DNA from: Sphingobium sp. TCM1 | Lineage (GTDB): Bacteria; Pseudomonadota; Alphaproteobacteria; Sphingomonadales; Sphingomonadaceae | Direction: 5' to 3' | NCBI RefSeq assembly: GCF_001650725.1 | Contig: NZ_LXVX01000006.1 | Coordinates: 1-64,000 of the forward strand | Length of the DNA: 64,000 nt | In this document: positions 1 through 7,886 of the stretch, in pieces | Numbering within the stretch: the stretch's first letter is position 1 | How the letters are laid out: every line of letters begins with the position of its first letter | Position numbers and translations under genes: made by a program | The notes under the pieces: generated by a model | The model's input: only the letters and a program-made list of their open reading frames with translations | What the model was told of the DNA's origin: nothing | The model's database searches: none

Positions 1-159
1 GGCATTTCCGGCGCGATCCAGCATCTGGCCGGGATGAAGGACAGCAAGACCATCATCGCCATCAACAAGGACGAGGATGCCCCGATCTTCCAGGTCGCCG
101 ACATCGGCCTGGTCGGCGATCTGTTCAAGATCGTGCCGGAGCTTACCGAGAAGCTGTAA
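1..159 (+). CDS. etfA: Electron transfer flavoprotein alpha subunit, C-terminal part
   Basis: The 52 codons visible run in frame from the window edge to a TAA stop. The residues include [17 protein letters not shown], the conserved end of EtfA, where the FAD-binding domain closes. EtfA pairs with EtfB to pass electrons from acyl-CoA and other dehydrogenases to ETF:ubiquinone oxidoreductase. The start, the rest of the FAD domain and any upstream etfB lie outside the window. A strong terminator follows 21 bases after the stop, so this is the last gene of its operon. Confidence 0.9.
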   Translation, partial: GISGAIQHLAGMKDSKTIIAINKDEDAPIFQVADIGLVGDLFKIVPELTEKL

Positions 160-180
160 TCCAGCGCCATGCAGTAGGAA

Positions 181-214
181 AGGGCGTGGAGAGTGATCTC
201 TCCACGCCCTTTTT
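181..214 (+). terminator. Rho-independent terminator after etfA
   Basis: A perfect 13-bp stem (181-193 pairing with 198-210) closes a 4-base TGAT loop and runs straight into a T tract at 210-214. This is the clearest intrinsic terminator in the first 3 kb and ends the etf transcript. Confidence 0.93.
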
Positions 215-276
215 CATTGCCTGCTTTCCGCCGCGTCTTTCGGGCGGTCAGATAGTCATCTGACCTGAACATGCTG

Positions 277-633
277 CTATTCGCAGTTGATGTCGTTCTT
301 GTCGATGGCCCGGCCCGCCAGTGCGCCGCCGCCGGCGCCGAGGATGGTGCCGAGCGTCTTGGAGCCGCCGGGGGCGATGATGTTGCCGAGCACGCCGCCG
401 GCGATGGCGCCGACTATGGTGCCGGTGGTGCCGTCGTCGCGCTTGCAATAATAGCGACCGTCGCGGTCGCGGTAGATGGTGTCGTTGTCGCTGAGGCGGC
501 GACGCTCGTAGCGGGGCGGGCCGCGGCGGTCGCTGGGGCGGTCATAGCCGTAGCCGCCACCATAATTGTCCGAGGTACAGGCGCCGAGCGGCAGCATCGC
601 AAGGATGGCGGCGGCCAATAAGGGCTTGTGCAT
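277..633 (-). CDS. Glycine-zipper lipoprotein (17 kDa antigen / Rz-like)
   Basis: The 118-residue product opens with a lipoprotein signal peptide, with lipobox LGAC placing the modified cysteine at residue 19. A Gly/Tyr/Asp/Arg-rich stretch follows, then a glycine-zipper segment around residues 70-105 ([16 protein letters not shown] and a second Gly/Ala-rich repeat), the pattern of the glycine-zipper 2TM outer-membrane lipoproteins. The start at 633 is preferred over the longer frame because AGGAGA lies at 641-646 and the signal peptide begins there. Proteins of this type sit in the outer membrane or periplasm, but a specific role cannot be read. The gene stands alone. Confidence 0.78.
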   Translation of the reverse strand: MHKPLLAAAILAMLPLGACTSDNYGGGYGYDRPSDRRGPPRYERRRLSDNDTIYRDRDGRYYCKRDDGTTGTIVGAIAGGVLGNIIAPGGSKTLGTILGAGGGALAGRAIDKNDINCE

Positions 634-822
634 GATGGTCTCTCCTGTGTCGCCCTGTCGCAGGATCAACCCCGGAACGGAGCGATGGTTGCGTCGGGCG
701 ATTGTCGCGGCGGCAGAGGGAATGCCGCCCGCCGAGGCCGTGAGAGGGGGGGAAGAGCGGCGTCGGGCGGGCGGCGACCGGCGGCGAGCGGGGGGATGTG
801 CCGCCGGGAGGGGGAAGAGACG

Positions 823-1032
823 TCAGTTGGGCAGGGGACGGGTCGGGCTGGTGGCCGGCGAGACGACCGGGCCGGTCGGCGTCGCGGGGGCGGCGCTCTG
901 GTCGGCGAGATTGGCCCTGGCGTCGTTATAGCGGGTGACGAGATCATTCTTGAACTCGGTCAGCTTGCCTTCGTCATAGAGTTTCTTGCCGACATAGCCG
1001 GCGATGGCGCCGAAGATCAGGGTGCGGATCAT
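823..1032 (-). CDS. Small membrane-anchored hypothetical protein
   Basis: This 69-residue protein begins MIRTLIFGAIAGYVGKKLY, one short hydrophobic helix followed by a charged stretch and a Pro/Thr/Ala-rich tail. The start at 1032 has an AGGAG site at 1040-1044. Small one-helix proteins with a KKLYDEGKL-like segment are common in sphingomonads, but I do not know a function. It is the first of several small genes on the minus strand up to 1.6 kb. Confidence 0.6.
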   Translation of the reverse strand: MIRTLIFGAIAGYVGKKLYDEGKLTEFKNDLVTRYNDARANLADQSAAPATPTGPVVSPATSPTRPLPN

Positions 1033-1120
1033 GGGGGTGCTCCTTGTTTTGGGGTTTGGAGCGATAACCGGCGGGGCGGCGGCGAGTTCCCCGAAATTCG
1101 AGCCGCGCGTCGGGACGCCC

Positions 1121-1315
1121 TCAGGCGTCGGCGACGGGGAGGTGTTCGCCCTGTTCGCGGCGGGCGCGGTTGGCGTCGCCCAGATCCTGGCGGCGGGCCA
1201 TGGCGAGGAAGGCGGCTTCGGAGCGCAGGCAGCGGTCGCGGACATTGTCCAGCGTGGCGGAGTCGGCTTCGCCGCGGGCCTTGGCGGCGAGGGCGCGATA
1301 ATCGGGATTGGCCAT
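1121..1315 (-). CDS. Small hypothetical protein, charged and helical
   Basis: The gene encodes 64 residues with no signal peptide or membrane segment. The protein is rich in Ala, Arg, Glu and Asp and probably alpha-helical, including the stretch SATLDNVRDRCLRSEAAFLAMARR. An AGGAG site lies upstream of the ATG at 1315. It sits between the small anchored protein and the cold-shock gene, on the same strand. No family was recognised, and as a short ORF it could be spurious, though the ribosome-binding site and position between real genes favour it. Confidence 0.55.
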   Translation of the reverse strand: MANPDYRALAAKARGEADSATLDNVRDRCLRSEAAFLAMARRQDLGDANRARREQGEHLPVADA

Positions 1316-1363
1316 GGTGCGCTCCTGTAAGGGGAAAGAGGGAGCAGATGGCGCCGGGCCGAT

Positions 1364-1576
1364 TTATTCGGCGTGCGAGATGTTCACGGCCGCCATCTTG
1401 CCGCGACGGTCCTGCTCCAGATCATAGGAGACGCGGTCCTTTTCGCGCAGCGTGGCGAGGCCAGCGCGCTCGACGGCGGTGATGTGGACGAACGCGTCCG
1501 GGCTGCCGTCATCGGGGGCGATGAAGCCATAGCCCTTGTCGGCGTTGAAGAATTTGACGGTTCCGACGATGCTCAT
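1364..1576 (-). CDS. Cold-shock domain protein (CspA family)
   Basis: The 70-residue product is a single cold-shock domain. RNP1 is visible as KGYGFIAP (residues 14-21) and RNP2 as DAFVHI (27-32), after the typical opening GTVKFFN. These small OB-fold proteins bind single-stranded RNA and DNA and act as RNA chaperones or anti-terminators. The ATG at 1576 has AAGGA just upstream. A predicted promoter at 1705-1732 would give a 5' leader of roughly 120 bases, as often seen for cold-shock genes whose leaders respond to temperature. Confidence 0.93.
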   Translation of the reverse strand: MSIVGTVKFFNADKGYGFIAPDDGSPDAFVHITAVERAGLATLREKDRVSYDLEQDRRGKMAAVNISHAE

Positions 1577-1704
1577 GGAATATTCCTTCTTTCAATGCGA
1601 CGCATCCCGCGTGGACGCACCGGGTTGCTAGAGGGGCAGGGAAAGAAGGATATAGGGAGCCGCAAAGCGCCGAAGACCGTCGATTTGCGACTATAGCCCA
1701 ACCC

Positions 1705-1732
1705 ATATAGGGCATCCCGGCCGAAATAGCAA
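1705..1732 (-). promoter_or_regulatory. Predicted sigma-70 promoter for the cold-shock gene
   Basis: Read on the minus strand, TTGCTA (1732-1727) is followed after 16 bases by CTATAT (1710-1705), close to the alphaproteobacterial TTGACN/CTATAT consensus. Transcription would start near 1698, leaving a leader of about 120 bases before the ATG at 1576. This is a sequence match only. Confidence 0.5.
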
Positions 1733-1805
1733 ATCGGCGGCCGAACGGGCGGGCGACAGGCGCATGGCGGGGGCAACAGGCGTGCGGGCTGACGGGGCGG
1801 GGCGA

Positions 1806-2849
1806 TCAGCCGGGACGCGCCTGCGCCGCCGCGCCCGTCGCCGCCGCCGTGCCGCCGCCCTGGGCGAAGCCGAAATAGGCGTCGCGGGCGCGGGCCGCGG
1901 CCTCCGCATAGGGGCGGTGCTCCTCCTCGTCGCGCAGGGCCAGGGCTTCCTCCTCCTGCGGCGTCAGGTCGCGCTCATAATCGTCGGGATCGTAAAGTTC
2001 GTCGCTTTCCTCCCCGTCGAAGCCGGGCGGGGCGGGATAGTCGGTGCGCCAGACCTCCCGATCGTCATCCCACCAGATGCCGCGCAGCCGGGCGGCGGCT
2101 TCTTCGGGTGGAAGGGTCATGAGCCGGACCGGCGGGGTGCGAAGTTCACACCGTTCCTGCATATCGGAAATCTGCGGTTTCTGGCCCCCGCGCAGGGCGA
2201 GGCGGGCGGCGATGAAGAGGGCCACCGAGGCGGCGGGGGAGAGGGCGGTCGCGGCCTCTTCGGCGACCGGATCGGGCGTGTCGGGCATGGCGCCGTCGAG
2301 CATCCGGGCGTCGTCCATATGGCGGGCGCTGGGTTCGGCGCCGGGGCGGGGCAGGTCGAGGCGGTCGGCTTCGTCGCGCGCCGCCTCTTCCGGGCAGATC
2401 AGGTCGAGAAAGGCGACGAAATCCTGCGCGACGACGCGGGCGAGCGCGGCGTCGGACCCTTCGGGCGGGGAATCCGCCATGCGATCCAGCCGCGACAGCA
2501 TCGACATGGCGAGCCGGTTGTCGTGGCGGTGGCGGGTGACTTCGAAATTATCCTCGTCGCGGCGGATCGTGTCGGTGCAGCCGGTGATGGCGCGGGCGAG
2601 CAGATCATCGGCGAGGCGCGCGCGGGCGATGAGGATGGCCGCGTCCCAGCCGAGGCGAAAGGCCGCGCCGTCGCGGCGGATGCGCAGGGCATAGGCCGAG
2701 CGGGCGGTGATGCGGACGGATTCGCAGGCGAGGCGGACGACGCCGCTGGACGCCAGGGTTTCGAGGAAACGGCGCTGGCGCGCGGGCGACCAGCCATCCT
2801 CGCGGATCTGCGGCGCGGCGGTTGGGAGGGGCGGGAACTGGCATGTCAT
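1806..2849 (-). CDS. Conserved hypothetical protein with terminase-small-subunit-like HTH
   Basis: The 347-residue protein opens with a helix-turn-helix-like segment (residues about 17-70, including WSPARQRRFLETLASSG and a following RSAYALRIR) that resembles the N-terminal DNA-binding part of phage terminase small subunits. The remainder is acidic and Ala/Arg-rich, with a Pro-rich acidic tail. The ATG at 2849 has AGGAG about eight bases upstream. No other phage genes are near, and HTH proteins of this kind occur as stand-alone chromosomal genes in alphaproteobacteria, so it may be a DNA-binding protein unrelated to packaging. The function is unknown. Confidence 0.65.
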   Translation of the reverse strand: MTCQFPPLPTAAPQIREDGWSPARQRRFLETLASSGVVRLACESVRITARSAYALRIRRDGAAFRLGWDAAILIARARLADDLLARAITGCTDTIRRDEDNFEVTRHRHDNRLAMSMLSRLDRMADSPPEGSDAALARVVAQDFVAFLDLICPEEAARDEADRLDLPRPGAEPSARHMDDARMLDGAMPDTPDPVAEEAATALSPAASVALFIAARLALRGGQKPQISDMQERCELRTPPVRLMTLPPEEAAARLRGIWWDDDREVWRTDYPAPPGFDGEESDELYDPDDYERDLTPQEEEALALRDEEEHRPYAEAAARARDAYFGFAQGGGTAAATGAAAQARPG

Positions 2850-2926
2850 GGCAAGGCTCCTGCTTGGAGTGGGTCTTGCCGGGAGGGTAGGCAGATCAGG
2901 GGCGTGTAGGACAGCGAATAGGATTT

Positions 2927-3199
2927 TCAGGGATATTGCTGGCGGGTGTGAAGGACGGCGATCACCTCTACGGCATCGGTGACGCGATAGACGAGGACGT
3001 AATTGGGCGTGACCAAGGCTTCGCGCGTGCCGGGCACGCGGCCCGTGCGGTACATATAGGGGTGCGCGGGCAGGCGTTCGGCGGTGTCGCGGATGGCGTT
3101 GCCGAGCCGATCTGCGGCGGCCGGGTTGTGCATTTCTATGAAATCGATGATGGCTTCGAGATCATCAAGCGCACCTTCGTCCCAGATCAATGGGAGCAT
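2927..3199 (-). CDS. ParE/RelE-superfamily toxin
   Basis: The 90-residue sequence has the ParE fold signature: an N-terminal strand, a helix containing DDLEAIIDFIEMHNP, the AAADRLGNAI helix, the RxGRVPGTRE turn and the C-terminal strand ending VIAVLHTRQQYP. ParE-type toxins act on gyrase and RelE-type ones on ribosome-bound mRNA; the R..R.VPGTRE and H.RQ motifs favour the ParE branch. The start codon overlaps the antitoxin stop as TGATG, so the two are translationally coupled with the antitoxin first, the usual order. Confidence 0.85.
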   Translation of the reverse strand: MLPLIWDEGALDDLEAIIDFIEMHNPAAADRLGNAIRDTAERLPAHPYMYRTGRVPGTREALVTPNYVLVYRVTDAVEVIAVLHTRQQYP

Positions 3200-3411
3200 C
3201 AGGCGTTCTTGCGCCGGTCTATGATCCTTTGCATTCGCGCCATGACCTCGTCATGCGGGATGCGGGGGCTTTTGGACGCCAACCTTGCCTCGACCTTCGC
3301 CCGGAACCAGGCGTCGTAGGCCTCGGCTTCCTCGGTCGTCGCGAACTCGGACTCGATGGGGGTGAGTTTGGTCATGGGCATAAGAGTATCAGTAATGTGG
3401 GGCGATGCCAA
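3199..3411 (-). CDS. Antitoxin paired with the ParE-type toxin
   Basis: The product is 70 residues if it starts at 3411, where AGGAT lies seven bases upstream. Internal ATGs at 3381 and 3375 would give 60- or 58-residue forms, and the conserved part begins at MTKLTPIESEF. The motif EAYDAWFRAKVEARL followed by IPHDEVMARM is typical of the stability-determinant antitoxins that precede parE genes. It is expected to neutralise the downstream toxin and repress the operon. Its TGA stop shares one base with the toxin ATG. Confidence 0.8.
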   Translation of the reverse strand: MASPHITDTLMPMTKLTPIESEFATTEEAEAYDAWFRAKVEARLASKSPRIPHDEVMARMQRIIDRRKNA

Positions 3412-3465
3412 TCCTGACGGCCCATAGCAATAATGAATGCCACCATCTGCCTTTCGGTAGAAGAT

Positions 3466-3495
3466 AAAAAGGGACGAAACAAAAGTTCCGTCCCT
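3466..3495 (-). terminator. Rho-independent terminator of the RHH gene
   Basis: On the minus strand a 10-bp stem (3495-3486 with 3479-3470, one G-U pair) closes a 6-base loop and is followed by five T residues (3470-3466). It lies just after the stop of the ribbon-helix-helix gene and insulates this module from the toxin-antitoxin pair. Confidence 0.88.
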
Positions 3496-3501
3496 CTATG
3501 A

Positions 3502-3867
3502 CTAACCTAATTCACTCTTTGCTAAGAGGGCGCTTAAGGTTTTAACAGTTCTAATCAAATCTTCATTTATGGATCTCAACTTATCTATTTCTCTAGACAT
3601 GTCGGTATCGCTCGGATCGCTTAATGATTTTCCTTGGCCCATTAGAGGAACGTCATTAGAAAACGCATCCTCTAGGACCTTGCTGACCCACGCATTGATT
3701 TTCATCCCGCTCGATTTTGCAGCTTCGCGAGCGCCTTCGACGGTTTCCGCGGGAAGGCCTTTTATTGTCCAATCTTTTTGTTCAAAGCCTTTACGCTTTC
3801 CGACGTTGCCCTGTTCTGCCAGCCCGCGCTCCCCTACAGTGTTGCCCACCGTCTGGAGGTCGGTCAT
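3502..3867 (-). CDS. Ribbon-helix-helix DNA-binding protein, candidate repressor
   Basis: The 121-residue protein has an Arc/MetJ-like ribbon-helix-helix segment at about residues 30-70: the strand DWTIKGLPAETV, helix EGAREAAKSSG, and second helix INAWVSKVLEDAF. The C-terminal 30 residues look like a coiled coil (REIDKLRSINEDLIRTVK). The ATG at 3867 is chosen over an upstream GTG at 3891 because AGGAGA sits seven bases before it. The gene is AT-richer than its neighbours, has its own terminator and diverges from the metallopeptidase gene. The shared intergenic region carries repeated GTACCC half-sites, so I infer that it represses both promoters. It could instead be a plasmid-type partition or mobilisation accessory protein. 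Confidence 0.75.
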   Translation of the reverse strand: MTDLQTVGNTVGERGLAEQGNVGKRKGFEQKDWTIKGLPAETVEGAREAAKSSGMKINAWVSKVLEDAFSNDVPLMGQGKSLSDPSDTDMSREIDKLRSINEDLIRTVKTLSALLAKSELG

Positions 3868-3891
3868 CGCATTCTCCTTTCGTTGACTCAC

Positions 3892-4019
3892 GTACCTGAA
3901 CTGATCGGGTACGTTGAAGGTTCCTTACTCATATATTTGTACCCTATTCAAGCGTATCAAGCCTAAAAAAACGTTACTTACCCGAAAAAGTCGTCCTTGA
4001 AGTACCCGAAAAGGGGTAC
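3892..4019. promoter_or_regulatory. Divergent control region with six GTACCC-like half-sites
   Basis: Half-sites lie at 3892-3897 (GTACCT), 3907-3912 (GGGTAC), 3939-3944 (GTACCC), 3978-3983 (TTACCC), 4002-4007 (GTACCC) and 4014-4019 (GGGTAC). The pairs 3892/3907 and 4002/4014 form inverted repeats. The rightmost pair fills the spacer of the rightward promoter, and the 3939 site sits in the spacer of the leftward promoter. That is classic repressor placement, and the ribbon-helix-helix protein is the obvious candidate binder. Confidence 0.7.
3932..3960 (-). promoter_or_regulatory. Predicted promoter of the RHH gene
   Basis: On the minus strand TTGATA (3960-3955) is separated by 17 bases from AATATA (3937-3932). 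The spacer contains a GTACCC half-site. Transcription would start near 3925, about 58 bases before the ATG at 3867, and would pass through the 3892-3912 inverted repeat. Confidence 0.55.
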
Positions 4020-4027
4020 CATATATA
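3998..4027 (+). promoter_or_regulatory. Predicted promoter of the HExxH gene
   Basis: TTGAAG (3998-4003) and TATATA (4022-4027) are 18 bases apart, and the perfect inverted repeat GTACCC-N6-GGGTAC (4002-4019) lies between them. Transcription would start near 4034. An AAGGA site at 4042-4046 precedes the ATG at 4053. Confidence 0.6.
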
Positions 4028-4052
4028 TCGAATGTTGAATTAAGGACGAAGT

Positions 4053-4943
4053 ATGAAGGCCGAAGCCCTGCAGTTTGTTGCATCTCAGGTGGAGCGAGCG
4101 GTAATCGAGACGCGACAGGCGTTGGGCGAACTCGCAGTCGAGAGGAAGTTGGCTGGGGGGTGCTCGTGTCTGATCCCAATCTTGGATCAATACCGGGTCG
4201 AAGTTGCTGAACTGGACGATGAGTCAGCATTCCGGCTGGACAAAGTGGGGATGACAATCACGGTTAGCGCAAACGCTACACTTTTTGTCTGGAACGCGAT
4301 GTATGATTTGGCTGAAGAAATTGGCTTTGAAGGAACTGACCGCACTCGTGCTCAAGAGACCGCTGTAAACCAGTTTCTCATCCATGAGCTTTTTCATGTT
4401 AATCAAAAATTGTGGGATTATTCCGCCGTTCCAGCAGTCAAAGCTGGACTACCGAACATCGGTTTAGCGATTTTAGATCTGGCAGCTGACGTGGAGGCGG
4501 CTTGGGTATGTGCTCAAGTCGAAGGCCAAATCGCAGGCGACGGAGAAAGCGCGCTTTTGCACTTTGTGAATGCGCTTCTACGAGCATATGTAATCGGAGC
4601 TTTTGTTTTCGATTCCCGGTCCTCAGCTAAGCGACAGCGGGCCATTGGCTTGGTTATATCCATGATATTGGTCCAAGCTCAGATCAAAGGCACGCTGAAC
4701 TTGTCACAAGTGAATCAAAAGTGGACCCCGATATCGCCCGTACTGGCTTTCGATCTCGAAGGGGCTCAACGGTTCAACGGGATTATCCTCAGCGACCACA
4801 TCGGGCTCCTCATCCCCGATCATGATGTTTTTGACGGCGATTTATTGAAAGAACTTTGGGACATGGTAGGCAATCGCCCAATAAAGCGAATTGTGGAGCT
4901 AACGGCAATGTTTCTGCGAGCAGCAGGCGCAATTACGGAGTAG
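4053..4943 (+). CDS. Putative HExxH zinc metallopeptidase, family not recognised
   Basis: The 296-residue protein carries HELFH at about residues 112-116, the HExxH signature of zincin metallopeptidases, preceded by a helix (TRAQETAVNQFLI). About 25 residues later DLAADVEAAW offers an acidic third ligand, as in gluzincins. The N-terminal half has a helical start, a CSC motif and a strand-rich part (KVGMTITVSANATLFVW). There is no signal peptide or clear membrane segment, so it should be cytoplasmic. The gene is AT-richer than the surrounding chromosome and divergent from the ribbon-helix-helix gene, suggesting joint transfer. By analogy with ImmR/ImmA pairs it might cleave a regulator, but that is a guess. 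Confidence 0.7.
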   Translation: MKAEALQFVASQVERAVIETRQALGELAVERKLAGGCSCLIPILDQYRVEVAELDDESAFRLDKVGMTITVSANATLFVWNAMYDLAEEIGFEGTDRTRAQETAVNQFLIHELFHVNQKLWDYSAVPAVKAGLPNIGLAILDLAADVEAAWVCAQVEGQIAGDGESALLHFVNALLRAYVIGAFVFDSRSSAKRQRAIGLVISMILVQAQIKGTLNLSQVNQKWTPISPVLAFDLEGAQRFNGIILSDHIGLLIPDHDVFDGDLLKELWDMVGNRPIKRIVELTAMFLRAAGAITE

Positions 4944-4967
4944 CGATGCTGCCGTAGTCTCCACAGT

Positions 4968-7886
4968 TCACTCCGCCGCCAAAGCCTCCAACCCCAGCAA
5001 CGGCGCGAGATAGCGCCCGGTGAAGCTCCGCTTTTCCTTCACCACCTTCTCCGGCGTGCCTTCCGCGACCACTTCGCCGCCCTTGACGCCACCCTCTGGA
5101 CCCATGTCGATGATCCAATCCGCCGTCTTGATGACGTCCAAATTATGCTCGATCACGACCACGCTGTTGCCCTGGTCGACCAGCGCGTGGAGGACTTCGA
5201 GGAGTTTGCGGACGTCCTCGAAATGCAGGCCGGTGGTGGGTTCGTCCAGGATATAGAGGGTGTTGCCGGTGGCGCGGCGCGAGAGTTCCTTGGCGAGCTT
5301 GACGCGCTGGGCTTCGCCGCCGGACAGGGTGGTGGCCTGCTGCCCGACCTTGATATAGCCAAGGCCGACTTCCGCGAGCATCGCCATCTTGTCGCGGATC
5401 GGCGGGACGGCCTTGAAGAACTCGACCGCATCCTCGACCGTCATGTCGAGCACGTCGGCGATCGAACGCCCCTTGAACTTCACCTCCAGCGTCTCGCGAT
5501 TGTAGCGGGCGCCGTGGCAGACGTCGCAGGTGACATAGACGTCGGGGAGGAAGTGCATCTCGATCTTGATGAGGCCGTCGCCGGTGCAGGCTTCGCAGCG
5601 GCCGCCCTTGACGTTGAAGCTGAAGCGGCCGGGCTTGTAGCCGCGCGCCTGGGCTTCGGGGAGGCCGGCGAACCAGTCGCGGATATTGGTGAAGGCGCCG
5701 GTATAGGTGGCCGGGTTGGAGCGCGGGGTGCGGCCGATGGGCGACTGGTCGATGTCGATCACCTTGTCGCAATGGTCGAGGCCGGTGATCTTGTCATGCG
5801 GGCCGGCAACGATGCGGGCGCCGTTGAGGGCGCGGGCCGACGCGGCGTAGAGCGTGTCGATGGTGAAGCTGGACTTGCCCGATCCCGATACGCCGGTGAT
5901 GCAGGTGAAGGTGCCGAGCGGGATCGAGGCGGTGACGCCGGTCAGGTTGTTGGCGCGGGCGTTATGGACGGTGAGCTTCTTGCCCGACCCCTTGCGGCGC
6001 TTCATCGGCACGTCGATGCGGCGGGTGCCGTTCAGATAGTCGGCGGTCAGGCTGTCCCTGTGCGCGAGCAGTTCGGGCAGGGTGCCCTGCGCGACGATGG
6101 TGCCGCCATGGACGCCCGCGCCCGGCCCCATGTCGACGATATAGTCGGCGGCGCGGATCGCATCCTCGTCATGCTCCACGACGATGACGCTGTTGCCGAG
6201 GTCGCGCAAGCGCTTGAGGGTCACGAGCAGCCGGTCATTGTCGCGCTGGTGCAGGCCGATCGAGGGTTCGTCGAGGACGTAGAGGACGCCCGACAGGCCG
6301 CTGCCGATCTGGGAGGCGAGGCGGATGCGCTGGGACTCGCCGCCCGACAGGGTGCCGCTGGTGCGGTCGAGATTGAGATAGTCGAGGCCGACATTGTTGA
6401 GGAAGCCGAGGCGCTCCACGATTTCCTTGAGGATGGCGCGGGCGATCTGGTTCTGCTGGTCGTTGAGATGGTCGGGGAGGGCGGAGAAGAAGGCGAGCGC
6501 GTCCACCACCGATCGGCGGGTGGAGAGGCTGATGTCCTCGCCCGCGATCTTGACGGCCAGCGCTTCGGGCTTGAGGCGGGCGCCGTGGCAGGTCTCGCAC
6601 GGCATGGCGGTCTGGTACTTGGCCAGCTCCTCGCGCATCCAGGCGCTGTCGGTCTGGAGCAGGCGGCGGTTGAGGTTGCCGATGACGCCCTCGAACGGCT
6701 TTTTGACCTCGTAGCTTTTCTTGCCGTCCTGGAAGCGCAGGGTGACGGGCTTGCCGCCGGTGCCGTGGAGGATGATGAGCTTCACCTCGCCGGGGAGGTC
6801 GGCCCAGGGGGTGTCGAGGGAGAAGCCGAACTCGCGCGCGAGGGAGCCGAGCACCTGCATATAATAGGGGCTGGGCGGGTTGGACTTGGCCCAGGGGACC
6901 ACGGCGCCCTTCTTGATCGAGAGGGCTTCGTTGGGGACGACGAGTTCGGGGTCGAACTCCTGCCGTTCGCCAAGGCCATCGCAGGCCGGGCAAGCGCCCA
7001 AGGGGGCGTTGAAGGAGAAGAGGCGCGGTTCGATCTCGGGGATGGTGAAGCCGCTGACCGGGCAGGCGAATTTTTCGGAGAAGACGATGCGGTTGGCGGG
7101 GATGCCGGCGCCCTTCATCTTCTTGTCGGCGGACTGGACTTCATCCTCGCGGCCCGGCACGATGCCGTCGGCGAGGTCGACATAGGCGAGGCCGTCGGCG
7201 AGTTTCAGCGCCTGTTCGAAACTGTCGGCGAGACGCGTGCCCATGTCCGGCCCCACGGCGAGGCGGTCGACCACGACTTCGATGTCATGCTTGTATTTCT
7301 TGTCGAGGGCGGGGGCGTCCTCGATCAGGACCATCTCGCCGTCGATGCGGACGCGGGTGTAGCCCGCCTTCTGCCACTCGGCCAGTTCCTTGCGATACTC
7401 CCCCTTGCGGCCGCGCACGACCGGGGCGAGCAGGTAGAAGCGGGTGCCTTCGGGGAGAAGCATCACGCGGTCGACCATCTGGCTGACGGTCTGGGCGCTG
7501 ATCGGGAGGCCGGTCGCGGGCGAGTAGGGGATGCCGACGCGCGCCCAGAGCAGGCGCATATAGTCGTAGATTTCCGTGACGGTCGCCACCGTCGAGCGCG
7601 GGTTGCGGCTGGTGGTCTTCTGCTCGATGCTGATCGCGGGGGACAGGCCTTCGATATGCTCGACATCGGGCTTCTGCATCATCTCCAGAAACTGGCGCGC
7701 ATAGGCGGAGAGCGACTCCACATAGCGGCGCTGCCCCTCCGCATAGATGGTGTCGAAGGCGAGGGAGGATTTGCCCGAGCCGGACAGGCCGGTGATGACG
7801 ATCAGGGAATCGCGGGGCAGGTCGACGTCGACGCCCTTGAGGTTGTGCTCGCGAGCGCCGCGGACGCTGATGTGGGTGAGGCTCAT
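4968..7886 (-). CDS. uvrA: Excinuclease ABC subunit A
   Basis: The 972-residue product is full-length UvrA, the damage-sensing ATPase that loads UvrB in nucleotide excision repair. Two ABC modules are visible: Walker [10 protein letters not shown] near residue 33 and GVSGSGKSS near 665, each with a later LSGGE signature and a DEP Walker B. Zinc-binding cysteine pairs are present (CPVSG with CPACDG, CETCHG, and CEACTGDG with CDVCHG). The start at 7886 (MSLTHISV) matches the family; the longer frame adds an unrelated 34 residues. The gene converges with the HExxH gene across only 24 bases. Confidence 0.97.
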   Translation of the reverse strand: MSLTHISVRGAREHNLKGVDVDLPRDSLIVITGLSGSGKSSLAFDTIYAEGQRRYVESLSAYARQFLEMMQKPDVEHIEGLSPAISIEQKTTSRNPRSTVATVTEIYDYMRLLWARVGIPYSPATGLPISAQTVSQMVDRVMLLPEGTRFYLLAPVVRGRKGEYRKELAEWQKAGYTRVRIDGEMVLIEDAPALDKKYKHDIEVVVDRLAVGPDMGTRLADSFEQALKLADGLAYVDLADGIVPGREDEVQSADKKMKGAGIPANRIVFSEKFACPVSGFTIPEIEPRLFSFNAPLGACPACDGLGERQEFDPELVVPNEALSIKKGAVVPWAKSNPPSPYYMQVLGSLAREFGFSLDTPWADLPGEVKLIILHGTGGKPVTLRFQDGKKSYEVKKPFEGVIGNLNRRLLQTDSAWMREELAKYQTAMPCETCHGARLKPEALAVKIAGEDISLSTRRSVVDALAFFSALPDHLNDQQNQIARAILKEIVERLGFLNNVGLDYLNLDRTSGTLSGGESQRIRLASQIGSGLSGVLYVLDEPSIGLHQRDNDRLLVTLKRLRDLGNSVIVVEHDEDAIRAADYIVDMGPGAGVHGGTIVAQGTLPELLAHRDSLTADYLNGTRRIDVPMKRRKGSGKKLTVHNARANNLTGVTASIPLGTFTCITGVSGSGKSSFTIDTLYAASARALNGARIVAGPHDKITGLDHCDKVIDIDQSPIGRTPRSNPATYTGAFTNIRDWFAGLPEAQARGYKPGRFSFNVKGGRCEACTGDGLIKIEMHFLPDVYVTCDVCHGARYNRETLEVKFKGRSIADVLDMTVEDAVEFFKAVPPIRDKMAMLAEVGLGYIKVGQQATTLSGGEAQRVKLAKELSRRATGNTLYILDEPTTGLHFEDVRKLLEVLHALVDQGNSVVVIEHNLDVIKTADWIIDMGPEGGVKGGEVVAEGTPEKVVKEKRSFTGRYLAPLLGLEALAAE

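Noticed and set aside
1806..2849. Prophage terminase small subunit
   Set aside because: Only the N-terminal HTH is similar; no large subunit or other phage genes are present.
3889..3891. GTG start for the RHH gene eight codons upstream
   Set aside because: The ribosome-binding site AGGAGA is ideally placed for the ATG at 3867 and lies inside the longer frame.
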